Shown in pieces: positions 10,959 through 20,831 of a stretch of 64,000 nt of DNA (position 1 is the first letter of the stretch; each line of letters starts with the position of its first letter). Made by a program: the position numbers and the translations under genes. Source of the DNA: an uncultured Pelagibacteraceae bacterium (lineage in GTDB: Bacteria > Pseudomonadota > Alphaproteobacteria > Pelagibacterales > Pelagibacteraceae); contig CACPFY010000005.1 in NCBI GenBank assembly GCA_902633335.1, positions 1 through 64,000 on the forward strand. The letters run 5' to 3'. Under the pieces are notes generated by a model. The model saw only the letters and a program-made list of their open reading frames with translations. It made no database searches and was not told the DNA's origin.

Positions 10959-11519
10959 ATGAGCTCAGAATTCAATGAAAAAAATTATTCTGTTAAAATG
11001 GATAAAACTATACAATCATTTAAAAAAGAAATTTCAACTTTAAGAACTGGAAGAGCTAATCCTTCAATGCTAGATATGATTAAAGTAGATGTATATGGGC
11101 AAATGATGCCAATCAATCAGCTTGGCACTGTTTCAGTTCCAGAAGCTAGATTAATAACAGTTCAAGTTTGGGATAAATCAAATGTTTCGCTAATTGATAG
11201 TGCAATTCAAAAATCTGATTTAGGTGTGAATCCTCAGATTGATGGTCAAATTATAAGAATTAGAATTCCTGATCTAACAGAGGAAAGAAGAAAAGAATTG
11301 ATAAAAATACTTAAAGCTATGACTGAGAAAAGTAAAGTCTCAATAAGAAATATAAGAAGAGAAGCTAATGAAGAATTAAAGAAAAAACTTAAAGAAAAAA
11401 AAATAACTGAAGATGAAAATAAAAACTTTGAAAAAAGCACACAAAAACTTACTGATGATCATATATCAAGTATAGACCAAATTACTTCTGAAAAAGAAAA
11501 AGAAGTTTTACAAATATGA
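10959..11519 (+). CDS. frr: Ribosome recycling factor
   Basis: LRTGRANPSMLDMIKVDVYG, full-length 186 aa. Confidence 0.96.
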   Translation: MSSEFNEKNYSVKMDKTIQSFKKEISTLRTGRANPSMLDMIKVDVYGQMMPINQLGTVSVPEARLITVQVWDKSNVSLIDSAIQKSDLGVNPQIDGQIIRIRIPDLTEERRKELIKILKAMTEKSKVSIRNIRREANEELKKKLKEKKITEDENKNFEKSTQKLTDDHISSIDQITSEKEKEVLQI

Positions 11520-12187
11520 ACAAACTTAACCACGTCGCATTCATTATGGATGGGAATGGACGTTGGGGAAATAAAAAAAATAAAAATAGAAATTCAGGAC
11601 ATTTTGCTGGTGTAAAAACAGTAAAAAAGATTGTCGAGGCATCAATAAAATTTAAAATACCGGTAGTCACATTTTATGTTTTTTCAACAGAAAATTGGAA
11701 AAGGCCTAAAACAGAAATAAATTTTTTATTTAATCTTATAAAGTCATATTTTAATTCCGAATTAAAAAATGTGATAAAAAATGGAATTAAAATTGAGATT
11801 ATAGGTGAAAATAGTAAATTACCAAAAAAATTAAAAACAATTCTTAAAGAGACTGTCAATAAAACAAAAAAAAATAAAAAAATCATTGTTAATTTAGCTT
11901 TAAATTATGGTTCAAAAAAAGAATTAATTAATACATTTAAAAAGGTTAAATTCAAAAAAATTACAGAAAAACTCGTGAAAAATAACCTTTATACAAAAGG
12001 TGTTCCAGATCCAGACATTTTAATTAGAACAGGTGGAAAAAAAAGATTAAGTAATTTTATGTTATGGCAATTAGCCTATTCAGAACTTTATTTTTTAGAT
12101 AAGTTGTGGCCTGATTTTACATCTAAAGATTTAAATAAAGTTTTAAAAAATTTTTATAAAATTAAAAGAAATTTTGGGGGAATTTAA
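11516..12187 (+). CDS. uppS: Isoprenyl (undecaprenyl diphosphate) transferase
   Basis: HVAFIMDGNGRWG, FSTENWKRP, PDILIRTGG..RLSNFMLWQLAYSELYF. Confidence 0.94.
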   Translation: MNKLNHVAFIMDGNGRWGNKKNKNRNSGHFAGVKTVKKIVEASIKFKIPVVTFYVFSTENWKRPKTEINFLFNLIKSYFNSELKNVIKNGIKIEIIGENSKLPKKLKTILKETVNKTKKNKKIIVNLALNYGSKKELINTFKKVKFKKITEKLVKNNLYTKGVPDPDILIRTGGKKRLSNFMLWQLAYSELYFLDKLWPDFTSKDLNKVLKNFYKIKRNFGGI

Positions 12188-12847
12188 ATGGATAGAGAAT
12201 TGTATAAAAGGATAAACACAGGGTTATTATTATTATTAATATTAATTTTAATGTTTATGAGTAAAATTATTTATCTTTTTGTATTAATAAGTATTTTTTC
12301 TTTATCATTTGTGGAATTTACCAAATTATCAAAAATATTTTTAAAAAAAAAATACGTATACCAATTTTTGGTTAATGCTGTTTTTGCTTTATATTTATTT
12401 TTGTTTTTATTGATTTGTATATTTGGCCTTAATGATATTCATTTTAAAATTATATTATTTGTCATTTTGTTAATATGTATATCCTCAGATATTGGAGGAA
12501 TTCTTTTTGGAAAAATTTTTAAAGGCCCTAAGCTTACAACTATCAGCCCGAATAAAACTATAGCAGGTTGTATAGGCTCTTTTGCACTATCTATGTTAAC
12601 GAGTTCATTATTATTAAAATATATTTTTAATACAGAATTAATAAATAATATTTTTTTAGGTTTATTTATATCAATGAGTGTACAAGCTGGGGATTTATTT
12701 TTTTCTTACCTCAAAAGGAAATCTTCAATTAAACACACGGGAAATATTTTGCCTGGTCATGGAGGTATTCTAGATAGAATTGATGGCATTTTATTGGGAA
12801 TGCCTGTAGGTTTGTTATACGTTTTAATATTAGTTTTTACAGGATGA
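12188..12847 (+). CDS. cdsA: Phosphatidate cytidylyltransferase (short)
   Basis: SDIGGILFGKIFKGPKL, C-terminal LPGHGGILDRIDG signature. Confidence 0.88.
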   Translation: MDRELYKRINTGLLLLLILILMFMSKIIYLFVLISIFSLSFVEFTKLSKIFLKKKYVYQFLVNAVFALYLFLFLLICIFGLNDIHFKIILFVILLICISSDIGGILFGKIFKGPKLTTISPNKTIAGCIGSFALSMLTSSLLLKYIFNTELINNIFLGLFISMSVQAGDLFFSYLKRKSSIKHTGNILPGHGGILDRIDGILLGMPVGLLYVLILVFTG

Positions 12848-14028
12848 AAAAAAAAATATCAATTTATGGGTGCACTGGATCAATTGGAGAAACAACACTT
12901 AAATTAATTGAAAATAAAAAAAAAAAATTCGATTATTATATATTCACTGGTAATAAAAATTATAAAAAAATTAAACATCTTATAAAAAAATATAAACCTA
13001 ATTTTTTCATTATATTTGACGACTTAACATATAAAAAAATTAAAAATGAAAATAACAAAAATAAGGTAAAAATATTAAATTCAAAAGAATATAAAAGTTT
13101 TAAGTTCAAAAAATCTGATATTTCTGTTTTAGCAATTCCAGGAATAGCAGGACTAGAGCCTACATTGAACGCAATCAAAATTAGTAAAAAAATTCTGATC
13201 GCAAATAAGGAGTCCGTAATATGTGGCTGGGACTTGATTAAAAAATTATTAAAAAAACACAAAGTTCAAGTATCTCCAATTGACTCTGAACACTTTTCAA
13301 TTAAAAAGTTAGTGCAGCATATTAAAAAGGACAATATTGAAAAAATTTATCTCACTGCATCAGGAGGTCCTTTTTTAAACTATCCAATAAATAAAATGAA
13401 TAATATAAAACCCTCCCAGGCAGTAAATCATCCTAAGTGGAAAATGGGAAAAAAAATATCAATAGACTCTGCAACTTTAATGAACAAAATTTTTGAAGTT
13501 ATTGAAGCTAATAAATTATTTGCTATAGACTTGAGAAAAATTGAAATATTGATACATCCACAATCCTTAGTTCATGCAATTGTTAAACTTAAAAATGGTC
13601 TTAATATATTTTTATATTTTGAAACAGATATGTCTATACCTATAGGGAATGAAATTTTTGAAAATAAATTTGAGTTTAAAAAAATAAAGAATATAAAGAA
13701 TAAATTTAAAAAAAATGAATATTCTAATAATTTGAATTTTTTTAAGGTAAATAAAATAAAATTTCCAGCTATTAAATTAAAACCTATATTGGACAAATAC
13801 CACTCTTTACCAATTATCTTGAATGCGGCTAATGAAATATTTGTTGATCAATTTTTGAAAAAAAATATGAGTTTTTGCTCAATAATCAATTACATCTTTT
13901 ATCTTTTAAAAGACCCAAAAATGAGAAAATATGCTATAAAAAAACCCACTAATTTTAAAACAATTCTATCTATTGATAGTTGGGCAAGAAAGAGAGCAAT
14001 GACAATTTTGAACGAACGTAGCAAATGA
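12844..14028 (+). CDS. dxr: 1-deoxy-D-xylulose 5-phosphate reductoisomerase
   Basis: GCTGSIGETTL, NKESVICGW, IDSEHFSI, TASGGPF, NHPKWKMGKKISIDSATLMNK. Confidence 0.95.
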   Translation: MKKKISIYGCTGSIGETTLKLIENKKKKFDYYIFTGNKNYKKIKHLIKKYKPNFFIIFDDLTYKKIKNENNKNKVKILNSKEYKSFKFKKSDISVLAIPGIAGLEPTLNAIKISKKILIANKESVICGWDLIKKLLKKHKVQVSPIDSEHFSIKKLVQHIKKDNIEKIYLTASGGPFLNYPINKMNNIKPSQAVNHPKWKMGKKISIDSATLMNKIFEVIEANKLFAIDLRKIEILIHPQSLVHAIVKLKNGLNIFLYFETDMSIPIGNEIFENKFEFKKIKNIKNKFKKNEYSNNLNFFKVNKIKFPAIKLKPILDKYHSLPIILNAANEIFVDQFLKKNMSFCSIINYIFYLLKDPKMRKYAIKKPTNFKTILSIDSWARKRAMTILNERSK

Positions 14029-16253
14029 AAAAATTTTTAATTCTTATATATCTACTATTTTTCACGAATTTTCTATCTGCAGAGATAATAAAAAATATTG
14101 ATATCTCTGGAAATGAGAGAGTAAGTGATGAGACAATTAAAGTATATGGAGATTTTTCTATCAATCAAAATATAGATAATTTTAAAATAAATGAGATTAT
14201 AAAAAATCTTTATTCTACAAATTTTTTTGAAGATATAAGTGTTTCAGTATCAAACCAAACTCTGTTTATTAAATTAATTGAATATCCTGTAATTAACGAA
14301 ATCATTATAGTTGGAGAAGATGCCAATAAATATAAGGAAGCTATTAAAAAAAATATTAAGTCTAAAAAAAATGGACCTTTTGTTAAATCACTGATAGCAG
14401 ACGATGAAATAATTATAAAGAAACTTTACTCTTCATTGGGATTTAATTTTTTAGATGTTAAGTCAAAGATAGAAACTTTTCCAAAAAAAAGAGTTAATCT
14501 ATATTTTGAAATAGAAAAGGGTAAAAAAACAAAAATTTCAAAAATAAATTTTAAAGGTGATAGAAAAATAAGAGATAGAAGATTAAGAGATATTATTACT
14601 TCACAAGAGGCGAATTTTTGGAAAGTATTAACAAAAAATATTTATTTAAATCAGTCAAATATTGACTTAGATAAAAGATTGTTAACAAATTATTTCAAAT
14701 CCGTAGGATATTATGATGTAAAAGTATTATCAGAAATAGTTGAACTAAAAGATGACTTTCAAGCCGAAATAACATTTAATATAAATGCAGGTACTAGATA
14801 TAAGATAAGTAAAATTAGTACAAAAGTTGATCCTGTTTTAGATAAAGAATTATTTTTACCTTTAAATAAAGTTTATAAAAATGTAGTTGGAAATTACTAT
14901 TCTCCATTTACTGTTAAAAAATTACTAGACGAATTAGATCTGATTATTGCTAATCAAGATCTTCAATTTATTGAACATAACGTTAATGAGATCTTGAATG
15001 ATAACTCTATTGAGTTAGTTATAAACGTTATCGAAGGTCAAAAAATTATTGTAGAAAAAATAGATATTGTAGGAAATACAATTACAAATGAAACTGTTAT
15101 AAGAAGTGAACTTCTTATAGATGAAGGTGACCCATTTAGTAAAGTGAAAATTGATAAATCTATAGCCCAGTTGAAGAGTAAAAGAATATTTGCTTCTGTT
15201 AAAGAGACTATAAGTGAAGGATCAATGCCAAATTCAAAAAGAATTAAAATAGCTGTTGAGGAAATGCCAACAGGGGAGATAAGTGCAGGGGCTGGTATAG
15301 GTACAGATGGTGGATCATTCTCATTTAGCGTTAAAGAAAATAATTGGTTAGGTAAGGGTGTGATTTTAGCTGCTAGTGCTGATGTAAGTGCAGAATCTTT
15401 AAAAGGCGCTTTATCATTTACAGATCCAAACTTTAACTTTACAGGCAAACAACTATCTTACTACGTAGAAAATATTAAAAATGAAGAGAGTGACTCAGGC
15501 TACGAAAATAGTGTTTTTGGCGCAGGTATAAGTTTGTCATACGAAAAATTTAAAGACATATATTTCTCACCGGGTTTAAGTTTGACTTTTGATGATTTAA
15601 AAACAGATAACTCTGCATCGGATTTACTAAAAAAACAAGCAGGAACCTCTACAGATTTAAAGTTTGATTATGGTCTGACCAGCGATAAAAGAGATAGAAG
15701 ATTTATGCCTACTGATGGATATGTATCAAGATTTTATCAAGAAATTCCCTTGTACTCAGAGCAACCTCATATAAAAAATAGTATTTCCTCAAATCATTAT
15801 AAAGAAGTTAGCGAGGACATTATTGGAGCTTTAAAATTTAGTATAACAGCGATAAATGGAATTGAAGGAGAAGATGTTAAGTTAAGTCAACGATTAAGTT
15901 TACCTTCGAGAAGATTAAGAGGCTTTGAGCAAGGGAAAGTAGGACCGAAAGATGGCGAAGACTATATTGGCGGTAATTATACATCAACTTTAAATTTGGA
16001 AGCAAATTTCCCCAATTTTTTTCCTGAAAAAAGTAATGCAGATATTGGATTATTTTTAGATGCAGGAAATGTTTGGGGTGTCGATTATAATGATACCATA
16101 GATGATTCAAACAAAGTACGATCTTCAGTAGGAATTAACACAAGTTGGTTGTCACCAGCCGGTCCTATGTCATTCATTTTTTCAAAAAATATTACTAAAG
16201 CTACCACAGATGTTACACAATCTTTTAATTTTAGGCTTGGAACAACTTTTTAA
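14025..16253 (+). CDS. bamA: Outer membrane assembly factor BamA
   Basis: Signal peptide, repeated POTRA domains, C-terminal Omp85 barrel ending in F. Confidence 0.93.
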   Translation: MKKFLILIYLLFFTNFLSAEIIKNIDISGNERVSDETIKVYGDFSINQNIDNFKINEIIKNLYSTNFFEDISVSVSNQTLFIKLIEYPVINEIIIVGEDANKYKEAIKKNIKSKKNGPFVKSLIADDEIIIKKLYSSLGFNFLDVKSKIETFPKKRVNLYFEIEKGKKTKISKINFKGDRKIRDRRLRDIITSQEANFWKVLTKNIYLNQSNIDLDKRLLTNYFKSVGYYDVKVLSEIVELKDDFQAEITFNINAGTRYKISKISTKVDPVLDKELFLPLNKVYKNVVGNYYSPFTVKKLLDELDLIIANQDLQFIEHNVNEILNDNSIELVINVIEGQKIIVEKIDIVGNTITNETVIRSELLIDEGDPFSKVKIDKSIAQLKSKRIFASVKETISEGSMPNSKRIKIAVEEMPTGEISAGAGIGTDGGSFSFSVKENNWLGKGVILAASADVSAESLKGALSFTDPNFNFTGKQLSYYVENIKNEESDSGYENSVFGAGISLSYEKFKDIYFSPGLSLTFDDLKTDNSASDLLKKQAGTSTDLKFDYGLTSDKRDRRFMPTDGYVSRFYQEIPLYSEQPHIKNSISSNHYKEVSEDIIGALKFSITAINGIEGEDVKLSQRLSLPSRRLRGFEQGKVGPKDGEDYIGGNYTSTLNLEANFPNFFPEKSNADIGLFLDAGNVWGVDYNDTIDDSNKVRSSVGINTSWLSPAGPMSFIFSKNITKATTDVTQSFNFRLGTTF

Positions 16254-16781
16254 ATGAAAAATTTATTTAAAATATTTTTATTAATATCTATATTTTTTTT
16301 AACAATAGAAAAAAAAGTATTTGCAAGTGATATTTATTTTATAGATTACTCTAAGGTAATGAACCAAAGTATAGCAGGTAAAAAGGCACAAGATTACCTT
16401 AAAAATCTTATGAAAAGTTCTAACAAAAAATTCAATGACAATGCCAAAAAATTAAAGGACGAAGAAAATAAAATTATTGGACAGAAAAATGCCCTTTCAA
16501 AAGAAGAATACAAAAAAAAAGCAGATGCATTAAGAAAAAAAGTATTTGAACTTAACAAAGAAAGAGAAAAATCTATTAGGGAGGTCGCCGCAAAAAGAAA
16601 AAAAGCTGGAGATCAAATGTTAAAAAATCTTAATCCTTTATTAGGCAAGTATATGAAGGAAAATAATATTGCTGTTGTTATTGATAAAAAAAATGTTTTA
16701 ATGGGTGATAAAAAGTTTGAAATTACTTCCCAAATTATTGAAATTTTAAACAAGGAATTTAAATCTATTAATTTAAATTAA
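16254..16781 (+). CDS. skp: OmpH/Skp family periplasmic chaperone
   Basis: Signal peptide, basic coiled-coil, position between bamA and lpxD. Confidence 0.8.
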   Translation: MKNLFKIFLLISIFFLTIEKKVFASDIYFIDYSKVMNQSIAGKKAQDYLKNLMKSSNKKFNDNAKKLKDEENKIIGQKNALSKEEYKKKADALRKKVFELNKEREKSIREVAAKRKKAGDQMLKNLNPLLGKYMKENNIAVVIDKKNVLMGDKKFEITSQIIEILNKEFKSINLN

Positions 16782-17743
16782 TGTCAAAAAATATTTTTTT
16801 TAAAAGCAATGGACCTTTTAAATTAAATATTTTATTTCCCAATCAATCAAATTCAAAAGTTAATATTAGAAACATCAAAACCTTGGATAAAGCTGAAAAA
16901 ACTGATTTAACATTTTTTGACTCTTTAAATTACAAATATTTGGCTGAAAAAACAAAAGCTAGCGCTTGTATTACCAAAGAAAATTTAAGAAAATACCTCC
17001 CACAATCTTGCGAAGCTCTTTGTGTTAAAAGTGTGTTATTTGAACTTGCAAAAGTAACATCAAAATTCTATCCAAACGCGGATTTAGATTATCCTGATAA
17101 TTCTCTTGAAACAGCAAAAAAATCCAAATTTCCTGGAGTAAAATTTGGTAACAATGTTTTAATTGGAAAAAATGTCAAAATAGGTAAATCAAGTATAATA
17201 GGAAGTAATACAATTATAGAACATAATGTTTTAATAGGTAAAAATTGTACAATTGGTTCACAAGTTATGATTAAAAACTCACTTATTGGCGATAGTGTTG
17301 TTATTCAAGATGGAACAAAAATAGGATTAAAAGGTTTTGGATTTATTCCTTTGAAAGATAAAAATTTTAGAATTCCTCACATTGGAAAGGTTGTTCTTGA
17401 AAATAATGTTGAAATAGGAGCTTCATGCACTATTGATAGAGGATCAATTGGTGATACCGTTATAGGTGAAAATACTTTTTTAGATAATCAAGTACATATG
17501 GCACATAACGTGAAAATAGGAAGAAATTGTATGATAGCTGGTCAGGTTGGATTTGCAGGCAGCTCTACATTAGGAAATAATGTTTCAATAGGTGGTCAAG
17601 CAGGAATTTCAGGACACTTAAAAATTGGAGATAATGTTAAAATTGGTGGAGGTAGTGGCGTAGTAAAAGATATAGCTGATGATACTATTGTTATGGGATA
17701 TCCAGCAGTTCCACTGAAAGAATTTTTAAAAAAAAGAGAATGA
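16781..17743 (+). CDS. lpxD: UDP-3-O-acylglucosamine N-acyltransferase
   Basis: Left-handed beta-helix hexapeptides, GFGFIPLKDKNFRIPHIGKVVLENNVEIGA. Confidence 0.92.
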   Translation: MSKNIFFKSNGPFKLNILFPNQSNSKVNIRNIKTLDKAEKTDLTFFDSLNYKYLAEKTKASACITKENLRKYLPQSCEALCVKSVLFELAKVTSKFYPNADLDYPDNSLETAKKSKFPGVKFGNNVLIGKNVKIGKSSIIGSNTIIEHNVLIGKNCTIGSQVMIKNSLIGDSVVIQDGTKIGLKGFGFIPLKDKNFRIPHIGKVVLENNVEIGASCTIDRGSIGDTVIGENTFLDNQVHMAHNVKIGRNCMIAGQVGFAGSSTLGNNVSIGGQAGISGHLKIGDNVKIGGGSGVVKDIADDTIVMGYPAVPLKEFLKKRE

Positions 17744-18195
17744 TAAAAAAAGATTCTATAAATAGAAAAGAGATCGAACAATTACTTCCTCATAGAGCGC
17801 CCATGTTGCTTATAGATAAACTCACCAAAATTGTTCACTTAAAATCTGCTACTGCAATTATGAATGTAAAAAAAGATGGATTTTATGTTCAAGGACATTT
17901 TCCAGGTCAACCAGTAATGCCAGGAGTTTTAATTGTAGAAGCCTTTGGTCAAGCAGCTGCAGCATTGACAGCATGCGGAATAGATCCAAAGGAGTACGAT
18001 AATAAATTAGTTTATTTAATGAGTGTCGAAAAAGCTAAATTTAGAAATCCAGTCTTACCAGATTGCGAACTTCATTTAGAAATAGAAGCAATAAGATCTC
18101 ACGGTAGAGTTTGGAAATATAAAGGAACAGCTAAAGTTGATGGAAAAAGAATGGCAGATGCAGAATGGTCAGCGACTATAGTAGACAGGAAATAA
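17740..18195 (+). CDS. fabZ: 3-hydroxyacyl-ACP dehydratase FabZ
   Basis: LLPHRAPMLLID, GHFPGQPVMPGVLIVEA. Confidence 0.95.
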   Translation: MIKKDSINRKEIEQLLPHRAPMLLIDKLTKIVHLKSATAIMNVKKDGFYVQGHFPGQPVMPGVLIVEAFGQAAAALTACGIDPKEYDNKLVYLMSVEKAKFRNPVLPDCELHLEIEAIRSHGRVWKYKGTAKVDGKRMADAEWSATIVDRK

Positions 18196-18196
18196 A

Positions 18197-18979
18197 ATGA
18201 TACATAGTTCGAGTGTTATAGATAAAAAAGCAAACATTGGGAAAAACGTTAAAATAGGTCCCTTTTGTTATATTGGACCCAACGTAGAGCTTCAACAAGA
18301 CGTAGAATTAATTTCTAATGTGCACATAGAAGGAAATACTAAAATAGGCAAAGGTACAAAAATTTTCCCATTTGCAAGTATAGGAACCAATCCACAGGAT
18401 TTAAAGTTTGAAGGAGAAACAAATAGCGTTTCAATCGGTGAGAACAACATTATTAGAGAATATGTAACAATAAATCCAGGCACAAAAGGAGGAGGAGGCA
18501 AAACTCAAATTGGAAACAATTGTCTATTCATGATCTCCTCACACATAGCTCATGATTGTAAAGTTGGTAATAATGTTGTCATAGCTAACAACGTTCCATT
18601 AGGAGGACATGTTACATTGGAAGATTCAGTTGTTATTGGAGGAAATTCAGCAGTACAGCAATTTACAAGAATAGGAAGATTGGCAATGATAGGAGGTATG
18701 ACCGGAGTACTTAAAGATGTTATTCCATTCGGACTATCATTTGGTAACAGAAATTACTTACAGGGTATAAATCTAATTGGACTGAGAAGAAAAAAATATG
18801 AAAACAAAAAAATTTTAGAATTAGATACAGCTTATAAAAAAATCTTTTCTTCTAAGAAACTTCACGAAAATTTAGCTAAAATAAACGGTGAATTTAAGAC
18901 AAATGATTTAGTTAAAGAGGTTATAGATTTTATAGCAAAGGATAAAAAAAGACCTATTTGCACACCATTATCTAAATAA
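18197..18979 (+). CDS. lpxA: UDP-N-acetylglucosamine acyltransferase
   Basis: Hexapeptide repeats, ASIGTNPQDLKFEGE, HIAHDCKVGNN. Confidence 0.95.
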   Translation: MIHSSSVIDKKANIGKNVKIGPFCYIGPNVELQQDVELISNVHIEGNTKIGKGTKIFPFASIGTNPQDLKFEGETNSVSIGENNIIREYVTINPGTKGGGGKTQIGNNCLFMISSHIAHDCKVGNNVVIANNVPLGGHVTLEDSVVIGGNSAVQQFTRIGRLAMIGGMTGVLKDVIPFGLSFGNRNYLQGINLIGLRRKKYENKKILELDTAYKKIFSSKKLHENLAKINGEFKTNDLVKEVIDFIAKDKKRPICTPLSK

Positions 18980-19773
18980 TGATTGGACTAATATTCGGAG
19001 ATACTGATTTTCCAAAAGAAATACTAAAAAAAATTAAAAGAAAAAAATTAAAATATTTAATTATAGATTTAAGTAAAAAAAGGACATTTAAAAAAGATAA
19101 AAACTCTAAAAAAGTATCTATTGGTCAATTTGGTAAAATTATAAATTTACTTAAAGAAAATAGATGCAAAAAGGTACTCTTTGCAGGAAAAGTAACAAAA
19201 CCCAATTTTTTTAAATTAAGATTAGACTTTAAGGGTGTTTATTACATGCCACGAATTATAAAAAGCTCTAGGATAGGTGATGCAGCTATTTTAAAAGAAA
19301 TAATTGAAATCTTTAAAAGAGAAAAGATTATTACCATAAGCTCTTTGTTTTTTAGTCCAGAGCTAACTTTAAAAAAAGGTATCTATACAAAAATTAAACC
19401 AAACAAAGTTGATAATGCTGATATTAATAAGGCTATTTTAATATTAAATAAATTGAATAAATATAACTTCAGCCAAGGCACAGTAGTCAGAAATAATAAA
19501 CTTATAGCTATTGAAGGAAGAGGAGGTACTCAAAATTTGTTAAAAAGATCAAAAAATAAGAAATTTAAAAATAATGGAGTACTAGTCAAATTTCCCAAAA
19601 AAAAACAAGACTTAAGAGTTGATTTACCAACTATTGGATTGAAAACTTTAAAACAATGTAAGTTAGCAGGCTTAAAAGGTATTGTTGTAAAGAATAAGCA
19701 AAATATTTTTTTAGAGAAAAAAAAATGTATTAATTTTGCAAATAAAAACAAAATGTTTATTTTATCAAAATGA
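18979..19773 (+). CDS. lpxI: UDP-2,3-diacylglucosamine pyrophosphatase LpxI (DUF1009)
   Basis: GTVVRNNKLIAIEGRGGTQNLL and LPTIGLKTLKQCKLAGLKGIVV; position between lpxA and lpxB. Confidence 0.85.
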   Translation: MIGLIFGDTDFPKEILKKIKRKKLKYLIIDLSKKRTFKKDKNSKKVSIGQFGKIINLLKENRCKKVLFAGKVTKPNFFKLRLDFKGVYYMPRIIKSSRIGDAAILKEIIEIFKREKIITISSLFFSPELTLKKGIYTKIKPNKVDNADINKAILILNKLNKYNFSQGTVVRNNKLIAIEGRGGTQNLLKRSKNKKFKNNGVLVKFPKKKQDLRVDLPTIGLKTLKQCKLAGLKGIVVKNKQNIFLEKKKCINFANKNKMFILSK

Positions 19774-20831
19774 AAAAAACGTTCTTATCACTTTTAATAT
19801 ATTTCACCTTTTCCTACTCATATTCATCAGAAATAAAACTTATCAAAATATTCGATGGATTGAACAAACCATGGAGTTTATCTTTCATTGATGAAACTAA
19901 TATTTTAATTACAGAAAAACCTGGAAATCTTTTACTTGTAAATTTAAAAGATAAAACAAAATCGGTCATTAAACATAATTTATCCGTATTTGAAGATGGA
20001 CAAGGTGGTTTGTTAGATGTTTTATTTTATGATGAATATGTTTATGTTTCATATTCTGAAAATAGAGGTAATTGGCATTCTAGCACGTCTGTTGCAAGAG
20101 GAGTATTCAACAATAAAAACATAAGTTTTAAAAATATTTTTAGAGCTGAACCCCCTATTAATTCTGGATACCATTTTGGTTCACGATTAGTTATAAAAAA
20201 AGACAAACTTTTTATTACAGCAGGGGAAAGAGGCGAAGGAATGATTGCCCAGGATCCTCAAAAGCATCCTGGTAGTATTATTAGAATAAATTTAGATGGG
20301 TCTATCCCAAAAGATAATCCAAAGTTTAAAAATAAAAATAATTGGTTACCTGAAATTTACCAGATAGGTGTAAGAAATCCTCAAGGAATGGCTTTATCAC
20401 CTTTTGATGATAAAATTTATTTAAGTAATCATGGCGCAAAGGGAGGTGACTGGTTTGGTACAGCAAACTATGGTGAAAATTATGGTTGGAAAATATTAGG
20501 ATGGGGTGGGACTAATTATAGTGGAACAAAAATTGGTCCAAAATGGAAGCCAGGATTTACCAAGGCTATAAAATACTGGGTACCATCTATAGCAGCAAGT
20601 GCAATTGCAATTTACAAAGGGGAAGAATTTAAGGAATGGAACGGAGATGCACTTGTTACAGCGTTAAAAGATCAGTCATTAAGAAAAATTAGTTTTAAAG
20701 ACTCATTTGTTGTTGAACAAATAATATTTAAGGGAAATATTGGAAGAATAAGAGATATTAAAATTCATAAAAAAACAGGAGAAATTTACTTAATTTCTGA
20801 TAACGGCAGTATTTGGAGAATGTTTAAATGA
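19770..20831 (+). CDS. PQQ-dependent aldose sugar dehydrogenase-like (YliI/GSDH beta-propeller)
   Basis: GLNKPWSLSFID, GGLLDVLF, GSIIRINLDGSIP, GVRNPQGMALSP; signal peptide. Confidence 0.85.
   Translation: MKKTFLSLLIYFTFSYSYSSEIKLIKIFDGLNKPWSLSFIDETNILITEKPGNLLLVNLKDKTKSVIKHNLSVFEDGQGGLLDVLFYDEYVYVSYSENRGNWHSSTSVARGVFNNKNISFKNIFRAEPPINSGYHFGSRLVIKKDKLFITAGERGEGMIAQDPQKHPGSIIRINLDGSIPKDNPKFKNKNNWLPEIYQIGVRNPQGMALSPFDDKIYLSNHGAKGGDWFGTANYGENYGWKILGWGGTNYSGTKIGPKWKPGFTKAIKYWVPSIAASAIAIYKGEEFKEWNGDALVTALKDQSLRKISFKDSFVVEQIIFKGNIGRIRDIKIHKKTGEIYLISDNGSIWRMFK

Noticed and set aside
15038-15448. 136-aa minus-strand ORF
   Set aside because: Antisense to the bamA coding region; no motif or own regulatory signal
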